Assembly (NCBI GenBank): GCA_002482965.1
Contig: DLGZ01000060.1
Location: 58,514 to 122,513 of the forward strand
Source: Verrucomicrobiaceae bacterium UBA7681
Lineage (GTDB): Bacteria > Verrucomicrobiota > Verrucomicrobiia > Verrucomicrobiales > Verrucomicrobiaceae
DNA: 64,000 bases
Direction of reading: 5' to 3'
The notes below the pieces were generated by a model. That model was not told the origin of the DNA, did no database searches, and saw only the letters and a list, made by a program, of their open reading frames with translations. Positions 26,169 to 34,600 of the stretch are shown piece after piece; the stretch's first letter is position 1; the number at the start of each line of letters is the position of its first letter. The position numbers and the translations under genes are program-made.

Positions 26169-27044
26169 TCAGCGCGGCACAATGCCGATATAATTCCGCA
26201 CTGTGCTCCAGCCGGGATCGGTGTGTTCGCGGCCGTCGTTGGTGCGGTAGTAGAGGGCGGTAGAGCGGCCGCCGTCGAGATTGAGCGCACGGTTGACGGT
26301 GAAAGCTGGCATGAGGCCGGGGGTGGAGAGGAGCTCGGCGAGCTCACTCAGGCTGATGTTGTGCGCGGTGCCGATGAGCCATTGATTGCCGCCGTCGTTG
26401 GCGATGAAGGTACGGTTGCTGCGCTTGCGGCTATCGAGCTTGGGCACGGCCTGACCGGCATCGACCAGCCGCGGGCCAGCCTGTACGAGTTCAGTTGCTG
26501 CGTCGGGGTTCACTTCCGCATTCCAGAGCAACTGGAGTTGCGACGTGACAACGACCGCGCCGGTGAGCAGCGGGCCCGTCTGCCAGGAGCCGGTGCGCTG
26601 ACCATTGGCGATCATGAGGCCCATGGGCTTGAATTCAGGTGTGAAAAAACCGCCATTCACGCCGGCGATGGCTGCGGCGCCGTGCATGCATTCGGTGATG
26701 CGGCTGCCGCCGGCCCAGTCCTCGGGCTGGTCGATGACCTTGAGATCAAACTGGCGACTGTCGAAGGCCACGACCTGCACTTGGAAGGAGTGGTGTTCGC
26801 GGCCAATCTTGTACTGGATCAGCGAGGCATTGCCGAAGAGCGGCTGACCGTTGAAATCGGAGATGGCGGTCCAATTTCCTGCGGGTGACGGTTTGGCCGG
26901 AGCCTGGGAGGGAACTTCATCCGCCGAAGGATAGCCTGGGACGAGGGACGTTGGCGGCTCAGGATCTGCAATGGCAGGCGCAGGCCGTGGCGGTGTGGCG
27001 CAGCTTGCCAGCGCCAAGGTGAGGACGAAAATCAGCGGGCGCAT
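26169..27044 (-). CDS. Lipoprotein of the phosphodiester glycosidase (NAGPA/DUF2233) family
   Basis: A 291-residue protein with signal peptide and lipobox LASC at residues 12-15, then a Pro-rich linker (to about 55). The catalytic-type fold is recognised by AGVNGGFFTPEFKPMGLMI, LNLDGGRSTALYY and the terminal VRNYIGIVPR, the pattern of the uncovering-enzyme family. The family cleaves GlcNAc-type phosphodiesters in known members; the substrate here is unknown, possibly envelope glycans. The gene begins 4 bases after the rdgB stop, so they are probably co-transcribed. Confidence 0.85.
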   Translation of the reverse strand: MRPLIFVLTLALASCATPPRPAPAIADPEPPTSLVPGYPSADEVPSQAPAKPSPAGNWTAISDFNGQPLFGNASLIQYKIGREHHSFQVQVVAFDSRQFDLKVIDQPEDWAGGSRITECMHGAAAIAGVNGGFFTPEFKPMGLMIANGQRTGSWQTGPLLTGAVVVTSQLQLLWNAEVNPDAATELVQAGPRLVDAGQAVPKLDSRKRSNRTFIANDGGNQWLIGTAHNISLSELAELLSTPGLMPAFTVNRALNLDGGRSTALYYRTNDGREHTDPGWSTVRNYIGIVPR

Positions 27045-27048
27045 GGGT

Positions 27049-27645
27049 TCAGGTCAATGAGTCGAGTTGTTCCTTCATTTCCGCGAGGGCACGGGCACGA
27101 TGGCTGAGCTGGTTCTTGGTCTCGGCAGGCAGTACACCGAAAGTCTCCGTGAAGCCGTCGGGAATGAAAAGGGCATCGTAACCGAAGCCGCCTGCGCCCA
27201 CCTCCTCCGTGAGGAGCCGGCCTTCGACTCTGCCATGCGTGATGTGCAGGACTTTGCCATCGCGTGCAAGGACCATGCAGCACTGGAAGCGGCCGCTGAA
27301 GGGCGCGGGCTGCCCCAGCTTGGCGAGTTCGGTTTTCAGTTTCGCGCGGTTGTCAGCGGCATCGGCAGTTTCTCCCGCATAGCGGGCGCTGCGCACTCCA
27401 GGTGCACCGCCGAGAGCATCCACTTCGAGACCGGAATCATCCGCAAGCACCAGCAGGCCGGGGGTGCCACGGCTGCCGCTCACTGCTTTGATGATGGCAT
27501 TGGCCTCGAAGGTGTCGCCGGTTTCTTCATCGAGCAGGACCCCGGGATGAGCACGGAGATCTTCGACCTGCCAGGCCCCTCCGAGGATGGCGGCGACTTC
27601 TTCAGTTTTGTGGGCGTTGGAGGTGGCGAAGACGAGCTGAGGCAT
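27049..27645 (-). CDS. rdgB: XTP/dITP (non-canonical purine) pyrophosphatase
   Basis: A 198-residue protein starting MPQLVFATSNAHKTEEV; the frame is open upstream but the family begins here. It has the TSNAHK nucleotide-binding motif at residues 8-13, LADDSGLEVDALGGAPGVRSAR at about 67-88, GAGGFGYDALFIP and the C-terminal SHRARAL. RdgB hydrolyses dITP and XTP to monophosphates and so keeps damaged purines out of DNA. Followed at once by the lipoprotein gene at 27044. Confidence 0.95.
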   Translation of the reverse strand: MPQLVFATSNAHKTEEVAAILGGAWQVEDLRAHPGVLLDEETGDTFEANAIIKAVSGSRGTPGLLVLADDSGLEVDALGGAPGVRSARYAGETADAADNRAKLKTELAKLGQPAPFSGRFQCCMVLARDGKVLHITHGRVEGRLLTEEVGAGGFGYDALFIPDGFTETFGVLPAETKNQLSHRARALAEMKEQLDSLT

Positions 27646-27700
27646 GGTAGCGCTATGGATGGCGGCGGCGGTGGAGGTTTTCAACCGCGGGAGAGAAGCC

Positions 27701-27789
27701 ATTTATGATTTACGATTTATGATTTGGGGAAACCGGATTTCGAAAGGCGGCTTGGCCGTCCGTGAAATCATAAATCATCAATCGTAAAT
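27701..27789. repeat. Short-word inverted repeat upstream of rdgB
   Basis: The arm at 27701-27725 consists of ATTTATGATTTACG followed by ATTTATGATTT; the arm at 27765-27789 is the near reverse complement (AAATCATAAATCATCAATCG). They flank about 40 bases of unrelated sequence. Structure is like 4829-4970 but with a different word. Confidence 0.7.
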
Positions 27790-27796
27790 TCGCCCT

Positions 27797-28732
27797 TCAC
27801 CGCATCAACGGTTCAAGCAGCCTCTCCTCAGTAATCAGCCCCAGCGGCTGCTGGCGTTCATCCACCACGATGGCGAGGCGGCGGCCGGATTTGCGCATGC
27901 GCTGCAGCGTGTGCAGGGCGGGCAGGCTGGCAGGAACGGCATCCAGCGTGCGCATGTGGTGGCGCACGAGGCGGTCAGGCGGAATGGTCGCGGGCAGGTC
28001 GGTGGTGTCGAGAAGACCGATGAAGCTGCCGTTGTCACCGAGCACGGGGAGCAGGGTGCAGTTTTGTTCCCGTGCGACGATCAAGGCTGTGCTGAGTGGG
28101 ATCTCAGCGGCGAGGGCGATGCTGCGTGCCAGCGGCTGCATGATGTCTGCGGTGCGCAGCTTTTTGTAGTCGAGCACGCGTTCGATGAGATGCGTGGCAT
28201 TGGCGGAAAGCTGATGCTGGGCGGCGAGCTCCTGTGCCAGCGACTTCAAGTCATCGCGCCCGCGTGTCTGACGTGCCTCACTGGGGGCTTCGCTGGTGTC
28301 GGCGGTGCGTTTGCCTGCCACCGCACGGAACAAGGGGCGGGCCATGCCGACGAGATGAACGAGCGGCGAGACGCTGCGCATGGAGCGGAAAGGATAGCTG
28401 CGGAAGAGCTTCTTGGGCATCACTTCCAGGCCGATGAGAAAAACGGGCAGCGCGAGGACGAAGGCGAGCGCATAGCCCCAAAGGCTCGCATGATGGATGA
28501 CGGGAAAGGCGATGAGCAGGAAGGCGGCGAGATTGGTGAGGTGATTGGCCACGGTGATGCAGCCGATCAGGGCATCGCGATCTTCCAGCAGCGGCAGCAG
28601 GCGTTGCGCGCGGCGGTCGCCTGCAGTCGCTGCATGACGCACGCGCACACGGCTGACTGCCATCACCGCGCTCTCCAGGCCGGAGAGCATGAAGGAAAGA
28701 GCGAGGCAGAGGATGAGCAGGAGCCAGGTCAT
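27797..28732 (-). CDS. CNNM/CBS-domain membrane protein (short form)
   Basis: A 311-residue protein. The N-terminal CNNM (DUF21) domain has membrane spans at about residues 3-21, 60-80 and 85-105, with the family stretches MLSGLESAVMAVSRVRVRH and LIGLEVMPKKLF. Two CBS domains follow (about 190-311). The C-terminal CorC/HlyC domain present in the neighbouring longer paralogue is missing. CNNM proteins are thought to move or sense Mg2+ with nucleotide-binding CBS domains. It starts 15 bases after the longer paralogue, suggesting a two-gene operon. Confidence 0.88.
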   Translation of the reverse strand: MTWLLLILCLALSFMLSGLESAVMAVSRVRVRHAATAGDRRAQRLLPLLEDRDALIGCITVANHLTNLAAFLLIAFPVIHHASLWGYALAFVLALPVFLIGLEVMPKKLFRSYPFRSMRSVSPLVHLVGMARPLFRAVAGKRTADTSEAPSEARQTRGRDDLKSLAQELAAQHQLSANATHLIERVLDYKKLRTADIMQPLARSIALAAEIPLSTALIVAREQNCTLLPVLGDNGSFIGLLDTTDLPATIPPDRLVRHHMRTLDAVPASLPALHTLQRMRKSGRRLAIVVDERQQPLGLITEERLLEPLMR

Positions 28733-28747
28733 GCGGGAGAGAGGACT

Positions 28748-30007
28748 TTAGACTTCGGGCGCGGCGGCAGAGTTGGGTTTGAGGCGGAGTTCCACCTCCT
28801 GAATACGGGCGCGCACAATGCGGCGCACCTTGATGTCGGCCGTGTCGATGCTGATGCGTTCGCCTGGCTTGGGCACATGAGCGAGCTGATTGAAGACCAG
28901 CCCGCCGATGGTGTCGATGCCGTCAGCCTGCAGATCGACACCGAGTTCTGCTTTGAGGTGATCGAGCCGTGTGCCGCCATCCAGCAGAAAACGACCGCCG
29001 CCGAGATCCCGAATCTCTGAGTTTTCGCCATGCCACGGGGCGGCTTCGTACAGCAGCCAGTCGGCGATTTCCCGGCGGGTGATCATGCCTTCGAGGCCGC
29101 CGTATTCATCCGCGATGAGTGCCGGCTGCTCTTCATTGTGAAGATGGTGTTCCAAAGCTTCGAGCACAGGCATGGTTTCAGGAACAAAGGCTGGCGTGCG
29201 CATGAGCGTGCGCCACTCCGGACGGTTCGCGAGCTTCCAGGCGTTGGTGTCGATCACGCCCTCGACGGAGTCGGGGGTCTCGCCGTAAACGATGACAAAA
29301 CGACCGGCGGATTTTTCCAGGATGGCGGTGGTCTTCTGCGGTGAGTCATCGCTGCTCATAAGGGCGAGATCGACGCGCGGGATCATGCAGTCGCGCACGG
29401 TGAGCGCCTCGATGTCGAGCGCTTCATGGATCATGGCGCTGTCATCACTGTCCAGCAGACCCTGCTCCTGGCGCATTTCCACGAGGGTTTCGAATTCATC
29501 ACGCGTCACGGGCAGGCGTGTCTTGATATGCCGGGTGACGAATTTTTGCAGCAGCGCATCCGTGGTGCGATCGACGAGCAAGGCGAGGGGGTCGATCACG
29601 TTGCGCAGCGGGTGAAGCAAACGCAGGCTGCCGAGCAAAACCACCGAGGGATTGCGGGCGGCAAAAAATTTGGGAGCCATATCTCCTAGCAGGACCGTTG
29701 CCAAGAATATGACGGATGAAGTGATCCACACATTCCATCCTAATGCCCGCAGCGGCCCGGTCACGATCCACAGCCCGAGTGCGGCGAGGGCGAGATTCAG
29801 CGCCGAAGAAAGCAGCAGCGTGTGGTGCAACTGCGCAAAGGGATTGGCCGTGATGGCGCGCAGCCTTTGGGCTACGGCACCCTCTCCGGCGGCGAGCAGC
29901 TGCGCTTCGACGTCGCGTGCGCTATGGATGGCCGTTTCCGCAGCGGAAATGACTGCGAGCAGCAGAAGCAGCGCGAAGTAGAGCAGGAAGGCAACGAACA
30001 GGGACAT
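28748..30007 (-). CDS. CNNM/CBS/CorC-HlyC membrane protein
   Basis: A 419-residue protein with the full HlyC/CorC architecture: CNNM transmembrane domain (about 1-180, with spans near 3-23, 55-80 and 90-112), CBS pair (about 200-330) and a C-terminal transporter-associated domain (about 340-410, RFLLDGGTRLDHLKAELGVD). The conserved stretch DEYGGLEGMITRREI is in the second CBS. Its family is associated with divalent cation (Mg/Co) homeostasis. Together with the shorter downstream paralogue it may form a hetero-oligomer; this is inferred from the gene pair. Confidence 0.9.
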   Translation of the reverse strand: MSLFVAFLLYFALLLLLAVISAAETAIHSARDVEAQLLAAGEGAVAQRLRAITANPFAQLHHTLLLSSALNLALAALGLWIVTGPLRALGWNVWITSSVIFLATVLLGDMAPKFFAARNPSVVLLGSLRLLHPLRNVIDPLALLVDRTTDALLQKFVTRHIKTRLPVTRDEFETLVEMRQEQGLLDSDDSAMIHEALDIEALTVRDCMIPRVDLALMSSDDSPQKTTAILEKSAGRFVIVYGETPDSVEGVIDTNAWKLANRPEWRTLMRTPAFVPETMPVLEALEHHLHNEEQPALIADEYGGLEGMITRREIADWLLYEAAPWHGENSEIRDLGGGRFLLDGGTRLDHLKAELGVDLQADGIDTIGGLVFNQLAHVPKPGERISIDTADIKVRRIVRARIQEVELRLKPNSAAAPEV

Positions 30008-30120
30008 CTAGGGGAGCTGCTCAGTGTGGGTGACGGCACCGAGGGTCAAGGTGTATTACGAACAGTTGCGTAGGTTCGTTCTTGCCAAAAGTTCGCCAGA
30101 CTGATAGCAACGTCACAACC

Positions 30121-31032
30121 ATGCGCTCCATCCTCTTTACCTTCCTCCTGTGTGCCGCCGCCAGCCTGCAGGCCGCTGACAAACTGAAAGTCCTCATTGT
30201 AGACGGTCAAAACAATCACAAATGGGAAATCACCACGCCCGTGCTGCGTAATATCTTGGAGAGCAGCGGTGCATTCACCGTGGATGTCAGCACCACGCCA
30301 CCCAAAGGGTCGCCGCCTGAAGCCTGGTATGCATGGAAACCGATGTTCAGCGACTACCAGGCGGTGGTGAGCAACTACAATGGCGAGCCCTGGCCGCAGA
30401 ACGTGCGTGATGCCTTCACAAAGTATGTGGCTGACGGCGGTGGTTTTGTATCGATCCATGCGGCGAACAATTCCTTTCCTGAGTGGAAGGAATACAACGA
30501 CATGATCGGCGTCGGCGGCTGGGGCGGACGTAACGAAAAGTCCGGTCCATGGCTGTATGTGAAGGACGGCAAACTGTTCCGTGACACCGTGGAGGGGAAC
30601 GGCGGCGCGCACGGTGCACAGCATGAGTTCATCGTCGAAATTCAGAATGCAGATCATCCGATCACGAAGGGACTGCCCAAGCGCTGGCTGCACGCGAAGG
30701 ATGAGCTTTACAGCAAGCTGCGCGGCCCTGCGGAAAATGTGGACGTGCTGACCACGGCGGTCTCCGACCTCACCGCAGTGAATGAACCGAACAACATGGT
30801 GCTAGGCTACCACAAGGGCCGCGTGTTTCACACGACGCTGGGACATGCGGATTACTCGATGCTGGATCGCGGCTTTTACACGATCCTGCAACGCGGCACC
30901 GAATGGGCGGCCACCGGCAACGTGGAGCGCACGGCGGCAGTGCCAGCGGACTTCCCAACTGAGACTGCGGTGAGCGTGGTGAAACTGGATGGTTATCCGA
31001 TGCAGGAAGCGCCGAAGCCGAAGAAGAAGTAG
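30121..31032 (+). CDS. Secreted ThuA-like protein
   Basis: A 303-residue protein from MRSILFTFLL, whose signal peptide ends near SLQAAD (residues 18-20). The ThuA fold (a class I glutamine-amidotransferase-like alpha/beta fold) is seen in LKVLIVDGQNNHKWEITTPV, KYVADGGGFVSIHAANNSFP and GRVFHTTLGHADYSM. ThuA-like proteins are frequent in Planctomycetota and Verrucomicrobiota and are linked to sugar use in other bacteria. The C-terminus is Lys/Pro-rich. It is transcribed alone, away from the CNNM genes. Confidence 0.9.
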   Translation: MRSILFTFLLCAAASLQAADKLKVLIVDGQNNHKWEITTPVLRNILESSGAFTVDVSTTPPKGSPPEAWYAWKPMFSDYQAVVSNYNGEPWPQNVRDAFTKYVADGGGFVSIHAANNSFPEWKEYNDMIGVGGWGGRNEKSGPWLYVKDGKLFRDTVEGNGGAHGAQHEFIVEIQNADHPITKGLPKRWLHAKDELYSKLRGPAENVDVLTTAVSDLTAVNEPNNMVLGYHKGRVFHTTLGHADYSMLDRGFYTILQRGTEWAATGNVERTAAVPADFPTETAVSVVKLDGYPMQEAPKPKKK

Positions 31033-31056
31033 CCCTGATCCTGCGGAACAGGGAGT

Positions 31057-31077
31057 CCTTGTTGCACTGCAACAAGG
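31057..31077. terminator. Palindrome between convergent ThuA and ribF genes
   Basis: CCTTGTTG (31057-31064) and CAACAAGG (31070-31077) form a perfect 8-bp stem with a 5-base loop, abutting the ribF stop. The surrounding TAGCCTTGTTGCAGTGCAAC (minus strand) resembles dispersed intergenic palindromes of this group. It may serve as a two-way terminator; the T-runs are short. Confidence 0.5.
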
Positions 31078-31989
31078 CTACTTTGCTGCCACTATATCGC
31101 GTGCGATCTGCGCCTTGAGTTCGTCCAGGCTGCTGAATTTCATCTCGCTGCGCAGGTGGCGGGTGAAGCGCACCTCCAGGTCTTTGCCGTAGAGGTCACC
31201 GCTCCAGTCGAGCAGGTGTACTTCGAGGGAAGGATCGGCGTCTGCCGCGACGGTGGGCCGGCGGCCGAGATTGGCCACACCGGGGAGCCATTGAGTGTCG
31301 ATGCGCGCCTCAACCGCATAAACGCCGAGCGGTGGGAGTTGTTCATTTTCAACATCGACGTTCGCAGTCGGAAATCCTAGCTGGCGGCCGAGTTTCTGAC
31401 CTTCAACGACGGTGCCAAAGACGGTGTATTCCCGACCAAGCAGCGTGGCGGCTTTGACGAAATCACCGTTCGAGACCGCCTCACGGATCAGGGTGCTGCT
31501 TACCACTCGCCCATCGATTTTCAATGGAGGGACGCCGTACACAGCAAAGTCGTGCTCCTGCCCCATTTCCATGAGCAGGTGGATGTTGCCTTCACGCCTG
31601 TGGCCAAAGCTCCAGGTGTAACCTACCGAGATGCAGCCCAGCGGGCGTGAGGCGCTGACGAGCTGCTGGAGGAAATCGCGTGCGGGCGTCTTGGCCGTCT
31701 CTGCGGTGAAGGGGCAGGCCAGCAGGCAGGCTATGCCGGTTTGTGATAGGATGAGCTGCTGATGGCGCGGGCCGCAGAGCAGCTTGGGGGCGGAGCCGGG
31801 CCGGAGAACCTGCATCGGGTGCGGGTCGAAGGTCACGACGACTGCCGTGCCGTGGTGCTGCGTGGCATGCTCCTGCGCTGCGCGGATGACTTCCTGGTGA
31901 CCGAGGTGGATGCCGTCGAAAACACCAACGGCAAGGGCGAGGGGACCGGGAAGGGTGGAAAGGGCGTCGATGGAGCGAAGGACCTGCAT
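31078..31989 (-). CDS. ribF: Bifunctional riboflavin kinase/FAD synthetase
   Basis: About 303 residues from MQVLRSIDAL; an ATG six codons upstream (32007) is also possible. The FAD synthetase half has AVGVFDGIHLGHQEVI (about 20-35), VVTFDPHPMQVL and SSTLIREAVSNGDF. The riboflavin kinase half, from about residue 175, has GRQLGFPTANVDVEN and GVYAVEA. It makes FMN and FAD from riboflavin and ATP. No other rib gene is near. It ends in a hairpin shared with the convergent ThuA gene. Confidence 0.95.
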   Translation of the reverse strand: MQVLRSIDALSTLPGPLALAVGVFDGIHLGHQEVIRAAQEHATQHHGTAVVVTFDPHPMQVLRPGSAPKLLCGPRHQQLILSQTGIACLLACPFTAETAKTPARDFLQQLVSASRPLGCISVGYTWSFGHRREGNIHLLMEMGQEHDFAVYGVPPLKIDGRVVSSTLIREAVSNGDFVKAATLLGREYTVFGTVVEGQKLGRQLGFPTANVDVENEQLPPLGVYAVEARIDTQWLPGVANLGRRPTVAADADPSLEVHLLDWSGDLYGKDLEVRFTRHLRSEMKFSSLDELKAQIARDIVAAK

Positions 31990-32062
31990 GCGTGGATGGA
32001 GAATCAAGCCATACCAACGACCATGCAGAGCGCAAGGCGAAGGGCGCCCGCCCCGGGAGGGA

Positions 32063-32254
32063 CTACTTGAGGTTGCTCAGGGTGCTCCAGAAGGTCTTCA
32101 GGACGCTTGTCTTGCCGAGGCTGAGGCTGCTCTTCACGTCGGTGTGGGCGGTGCCGATGACCTGGGGCATCACTTCACCGTAAGCAGGCATCGAGTTCCA
32201 GCCGAGGGTGACTTCTTTGTTGGAGGCGGTGGAGGAGGTGGTTTTGGTGTTCAT
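32063..32254 (-). CDS. Small protein of unknown function
   Basis: A possible 63-residue protein (MNTKTTSSTASNKEVTLGWN...) ending TLSNLK. It has no signal peptide or membrane span; a Ser/Thr/Lys-rich start is followed by a short region with Trp and Pro. I do not recognise it. It starts next to an AT-rich stretch that could hold its promoter, which supports it weakly; no clear ribosome binding site is seen. Confidence 0.4.
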   Translation of the reverse strand: MNTKTTSSTASNKEVTLGWNSMPAYGEVMPQVIGTAHTDVKSSLSLGKTSVLKTFWSTLSNLK

Positions 32255-32358
32255 ATGTGTCGTAGATTTGAGAGGTTTGAGGCGATTTAGGCGGTGAGTT
32301 TCAGAATTGAATGAAGATTTGTTTACTGAGTGTGATAATAGCGTCGCAAAAATGAGAA

Positions 32359-33057
32359 TTACATGCCCGAAGGATGGCGAGGGGAGAAGCCAGCATAGTT
32401 GCGGCCCTTGACGCGCCAGCGGGGACCTTCGCCAGTGACCTGGCCGGAGGTGTCCATGCGAAGACCGCAGATGGTGATGAAAACATGCTCACCAGGCTTC
32501 ACCCAGATGGTGATGAAGCGGCCCTGGCCAGCCTCGCCATAGTTGGCGAACTCCTTGCTGGACAGGCAGCGGTTCAGCAATCCTGCCTTCATGAGGACGT
32601 AAGAAGTGCTGCTGCTGCAGTCATAAGCACTGTCTTCGATGTTCCGATGGCCGCCGCCCAGCACGTAGGGCTTGTTCTGGAGGGTGTTGGCAGCATAAAC
32701 GGCGAACTGGAGGGCCTGAGGGGCGGTCTGACCGACGGAAGCGAAGCGGCCGTCAAAGCGGATCTGAGAATTGCCAACGGCAGGGCGGGCAGCGGCGGTG
32801 CGCTGAGCTGCAGCCTGCTGGGCGGCTGCCTGGGCTGCGGCTTGGTCAGCGTAGTAGCGAGCCCAGCCGGCTGCATTGGCCTGCTGCTGAGCGTTGTAGG
32901 CGGCCCAGGCCTGCGCGTTGGCCTGTTCCTGAGCGTAGGCAGCCTGTGCCTGAGGGGCGGCGTAGTAGCCGGCGGCAGAGTAACCATTCTGAGCGTTCGC
33001 GGCGGTAGCGACTGCGAGGAGGCTGACGGTGAGGGCGAGGCGGATGAGTGTTTTCAT
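32359..33057 (-). CDS. Secreted NlpC/P60-like cell-wall protein
   Basis: A 232-residue protein with a signal peptide (about residues 1-22, cleavage after NAQ). Residues 25-95 are an Ala/Gln/Tyr-rich low-complexity region. The C-terminal part resembles NlpC/P60: YVLGGGHRNIEDSAYDCSSS, with candidate catalytic Cys147 in the DCS motif, and GEHVFITICG with candidate His191. Such enzymes cleave peptidoglycan stem peptides. The match is partial, so activity is inferred. Both flanks are AT-rich. Confidence 0.75.
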   Translation of the reverse strand: MKTLIRLALTVSLLAVATAANAQNGYSAAGYYAAPQAQAAYAQEQANAQAWAAYNAQQQANAAGWARYYADQAAAQAAAQQAAAQRTAAARPAVGNSQIRFDGRFASVGQTAPQALQFAVYAANTLQNKPYVLGGGHRNIEDSAYDCSSSTSYVLMKAGLLNRCLSSKEFANYGEAGQGRFITIWVKPGEHVFITICGLRMDTSGQVTGEGPRWRVKGRNYAGFSPRHPSGM

Positions 33058-33393
33058 GGCTGCGTAAGTGGTTCTTGATTCTGCTAGTATTTATAACAGA
33101 AATTAGAATTAGTGCAACAACCATATCAGAAATAGATCATAATTTTGTAAAAATGATAATTTCGAGAGAAACACAATTACATAACTCACTCATAAACAAA
33201 TGTTTATGGATTATTAAATCGAATGGCAGAAACGAGAAAGATTGATCCTCTACTGTATTTAAACACGAAAAATACTAAATTAGGACTTAGTTTGCGTTAA
33301 ATAATCGTTAAATACGATCATTATAGAGAGGTCTGAAAAATCACTTTTCTCTAATTCTTGCAGATGGAGAGTCTCATCTGAGAATGGACGCTC
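33058..33393. other. AT-rich divergent intergenic region
   Basis: About 336 bases between the NlpC/P60-like gene (minus) and the secreted unknown (plus), strikingly AT-rich against GC-rich neighbours. It contains the perfect inverted repeat CATAAAC-AAAT-GTTTATG (33191-33208) and many TA-rich blocks (for example GTTAAATAATCGTTAAATAC around 33296). Both genes are likely driven from here; no gene was seen inside. Confidence 0.6.
33191..33208. promoter_or_regulatory. Inverted repeat in the AT-rich divergent region
   Basis: CATAAACAAATGTTTATG is a 7-bp perfect inverted repeat with a 4-base centre, in the middle of a divergent promoter region. It could be an operator for a dimeric regulator. No regulator gene adjoins it. 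Confidence 0.4.
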
Positions 33394-34458
33394 ATGAACT
33401 CACGGCCGCAGTCATTCCTGATCCCGGTTCTGGCCCTCTTCGTGTCTGCGATATGCGTGCGCGGTGCTGAGCCGCCGAAGCTGGCTTATTTTTATGACGA
33501 AGAGGGCATGCGTTACCTGACCCTGCGCCAGGCTTCCGCCACTGGCGTGGAAGTGGTCGTGCGCTGGGCCTCGGAACCAGGATCGACTGGCATGTGGACA
33601 GGGCAGGGGAACCGCAAAGACAACGTGGTCACCTTTGCCGCCGTGGTGCAGGAGGGGCAGGACCGTGGCTCGTACTTCTTCGCCAAAGGCGGGGAGTCGA
33701 AGATGGAGATCTTGTTTAAGCCAGGTCAGAAGATGCCGCAGGACCCGGGCATTCTGGGCATCTATCGTCGTGTGAGTGACGAGAAGCGTCTGCAACTGGC
33801 CCGCAAAGAGTATCAGGCGGCGGATGAGCGACTGAACGCGGCCTTGAAGGAGGCGGCGCACACTTTGTCGGGGGTGGATAAACTGATGCCTGCCGACTGG
33901 AAGTCACGCTGGCCGGCGCTGCTGGGCCGGTGGATGAAGATCAGCTATCAGCCTCCGGAGCCTGAAAATGTGGAGAAGCCAGCACCCCCGACCTCCACAG
34001 GCAAAGACACGTTCTCGCCGGAGAAGGATGTCCAGTACTGGCTCAAGTACGCGCAAGTCACGGCGGCAGCCTATGGCTTCATTCAGCAGTCGTCGGTGAT
34101 GAAAAGCTCCTCCTGGGATGGCGAGTATGACGATGGCTTTGGCGGACATGTGAGCATCCGCCGTGCGAAGGACGGCAAGCTGCGCGTGAACCTCACCTGC
34201 ACGCGCGTGAACGAAAATCAGGGCGCTGACCTGGCGGGGCAAATCCCGGCCGAGGCGGTGAAATCGCAGAATGACGAGAATACGGCGGCCGCTGTCTTCA
34301 TTGAGCCTGACGTCCCGGAGAATGCGAAGGAGGTCAGCATCACGCTGAAACGCAAAGGCGGCTTCCTCTGGGTGGAGACCAAGCGCAAAGCGTCACCGCC
34401 CGGCAGCCTGTCTTGGTTCGATGGCATCTACCGCTGGTCGGCGGTGCCGGTGGAGTGA
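33394..34458 (+). CDS. Secreted protein of unknown function
   Basis: A 354-residue protein with a signal peptide (about 1-24, cleavage near VRGAEPP). Two similar-sized parts can be seen: residues 25-130, probably beta-rich (YFYDEEGMRYLTLRQASATG, GIYRRVSDEK), and residues 205-354, ending in a second beta-rich block (SSWDGEYDDGFGGHVSIRRA, SWFDGIYRWS). A helical stretch lies between. I do not recognise a family. It stands alone on the plus strand next to the AT-rich region. Confidence 0.75.
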   Translation: MNSRPQSFLIPVLALFVSAICVRGAEPPKLAYFYDEEGMRYLTLRQASATGVEVVVRWASEPGSTGMWTGQGNRKDNVVTFAAVVQEGQDRGSYFFAKGGESKMEILFKPGQKMPQDPGILGIYRRVSDEKRLQLARKEYQAADERLNAALKEAAHTLSGVDKLMPADWKSRWPALLGRWMKISYQPPEPENVEKPAPPTSTGKDTFSPEKDVQYWLKYAQVTAAAYGFIQQSSVMKSSSWDGEYDDGFGGHVSIRRAKDGKLRVNLTCTRVNENQGADLAGQIPAEAVKSQNDENTAAAVFIEPDVPENAKEVSITLKRKGGFLWVETKRKASPPGSLSWFDGIYRWSAVPVE

Positions 34459-34600
34459 GGGGAGGGGCGCAGCTATGGAGCGCAGACTTTCAGTCCGCAG
34501 CACGCCAGACAACGAAGTAACCTAGCCTCTTCTCGAAGCCGGAGCCCTCGTGTTTGAGAGAGCCATAGAGGATGACCCACGCTCGGTGCGTGCCACCTGC

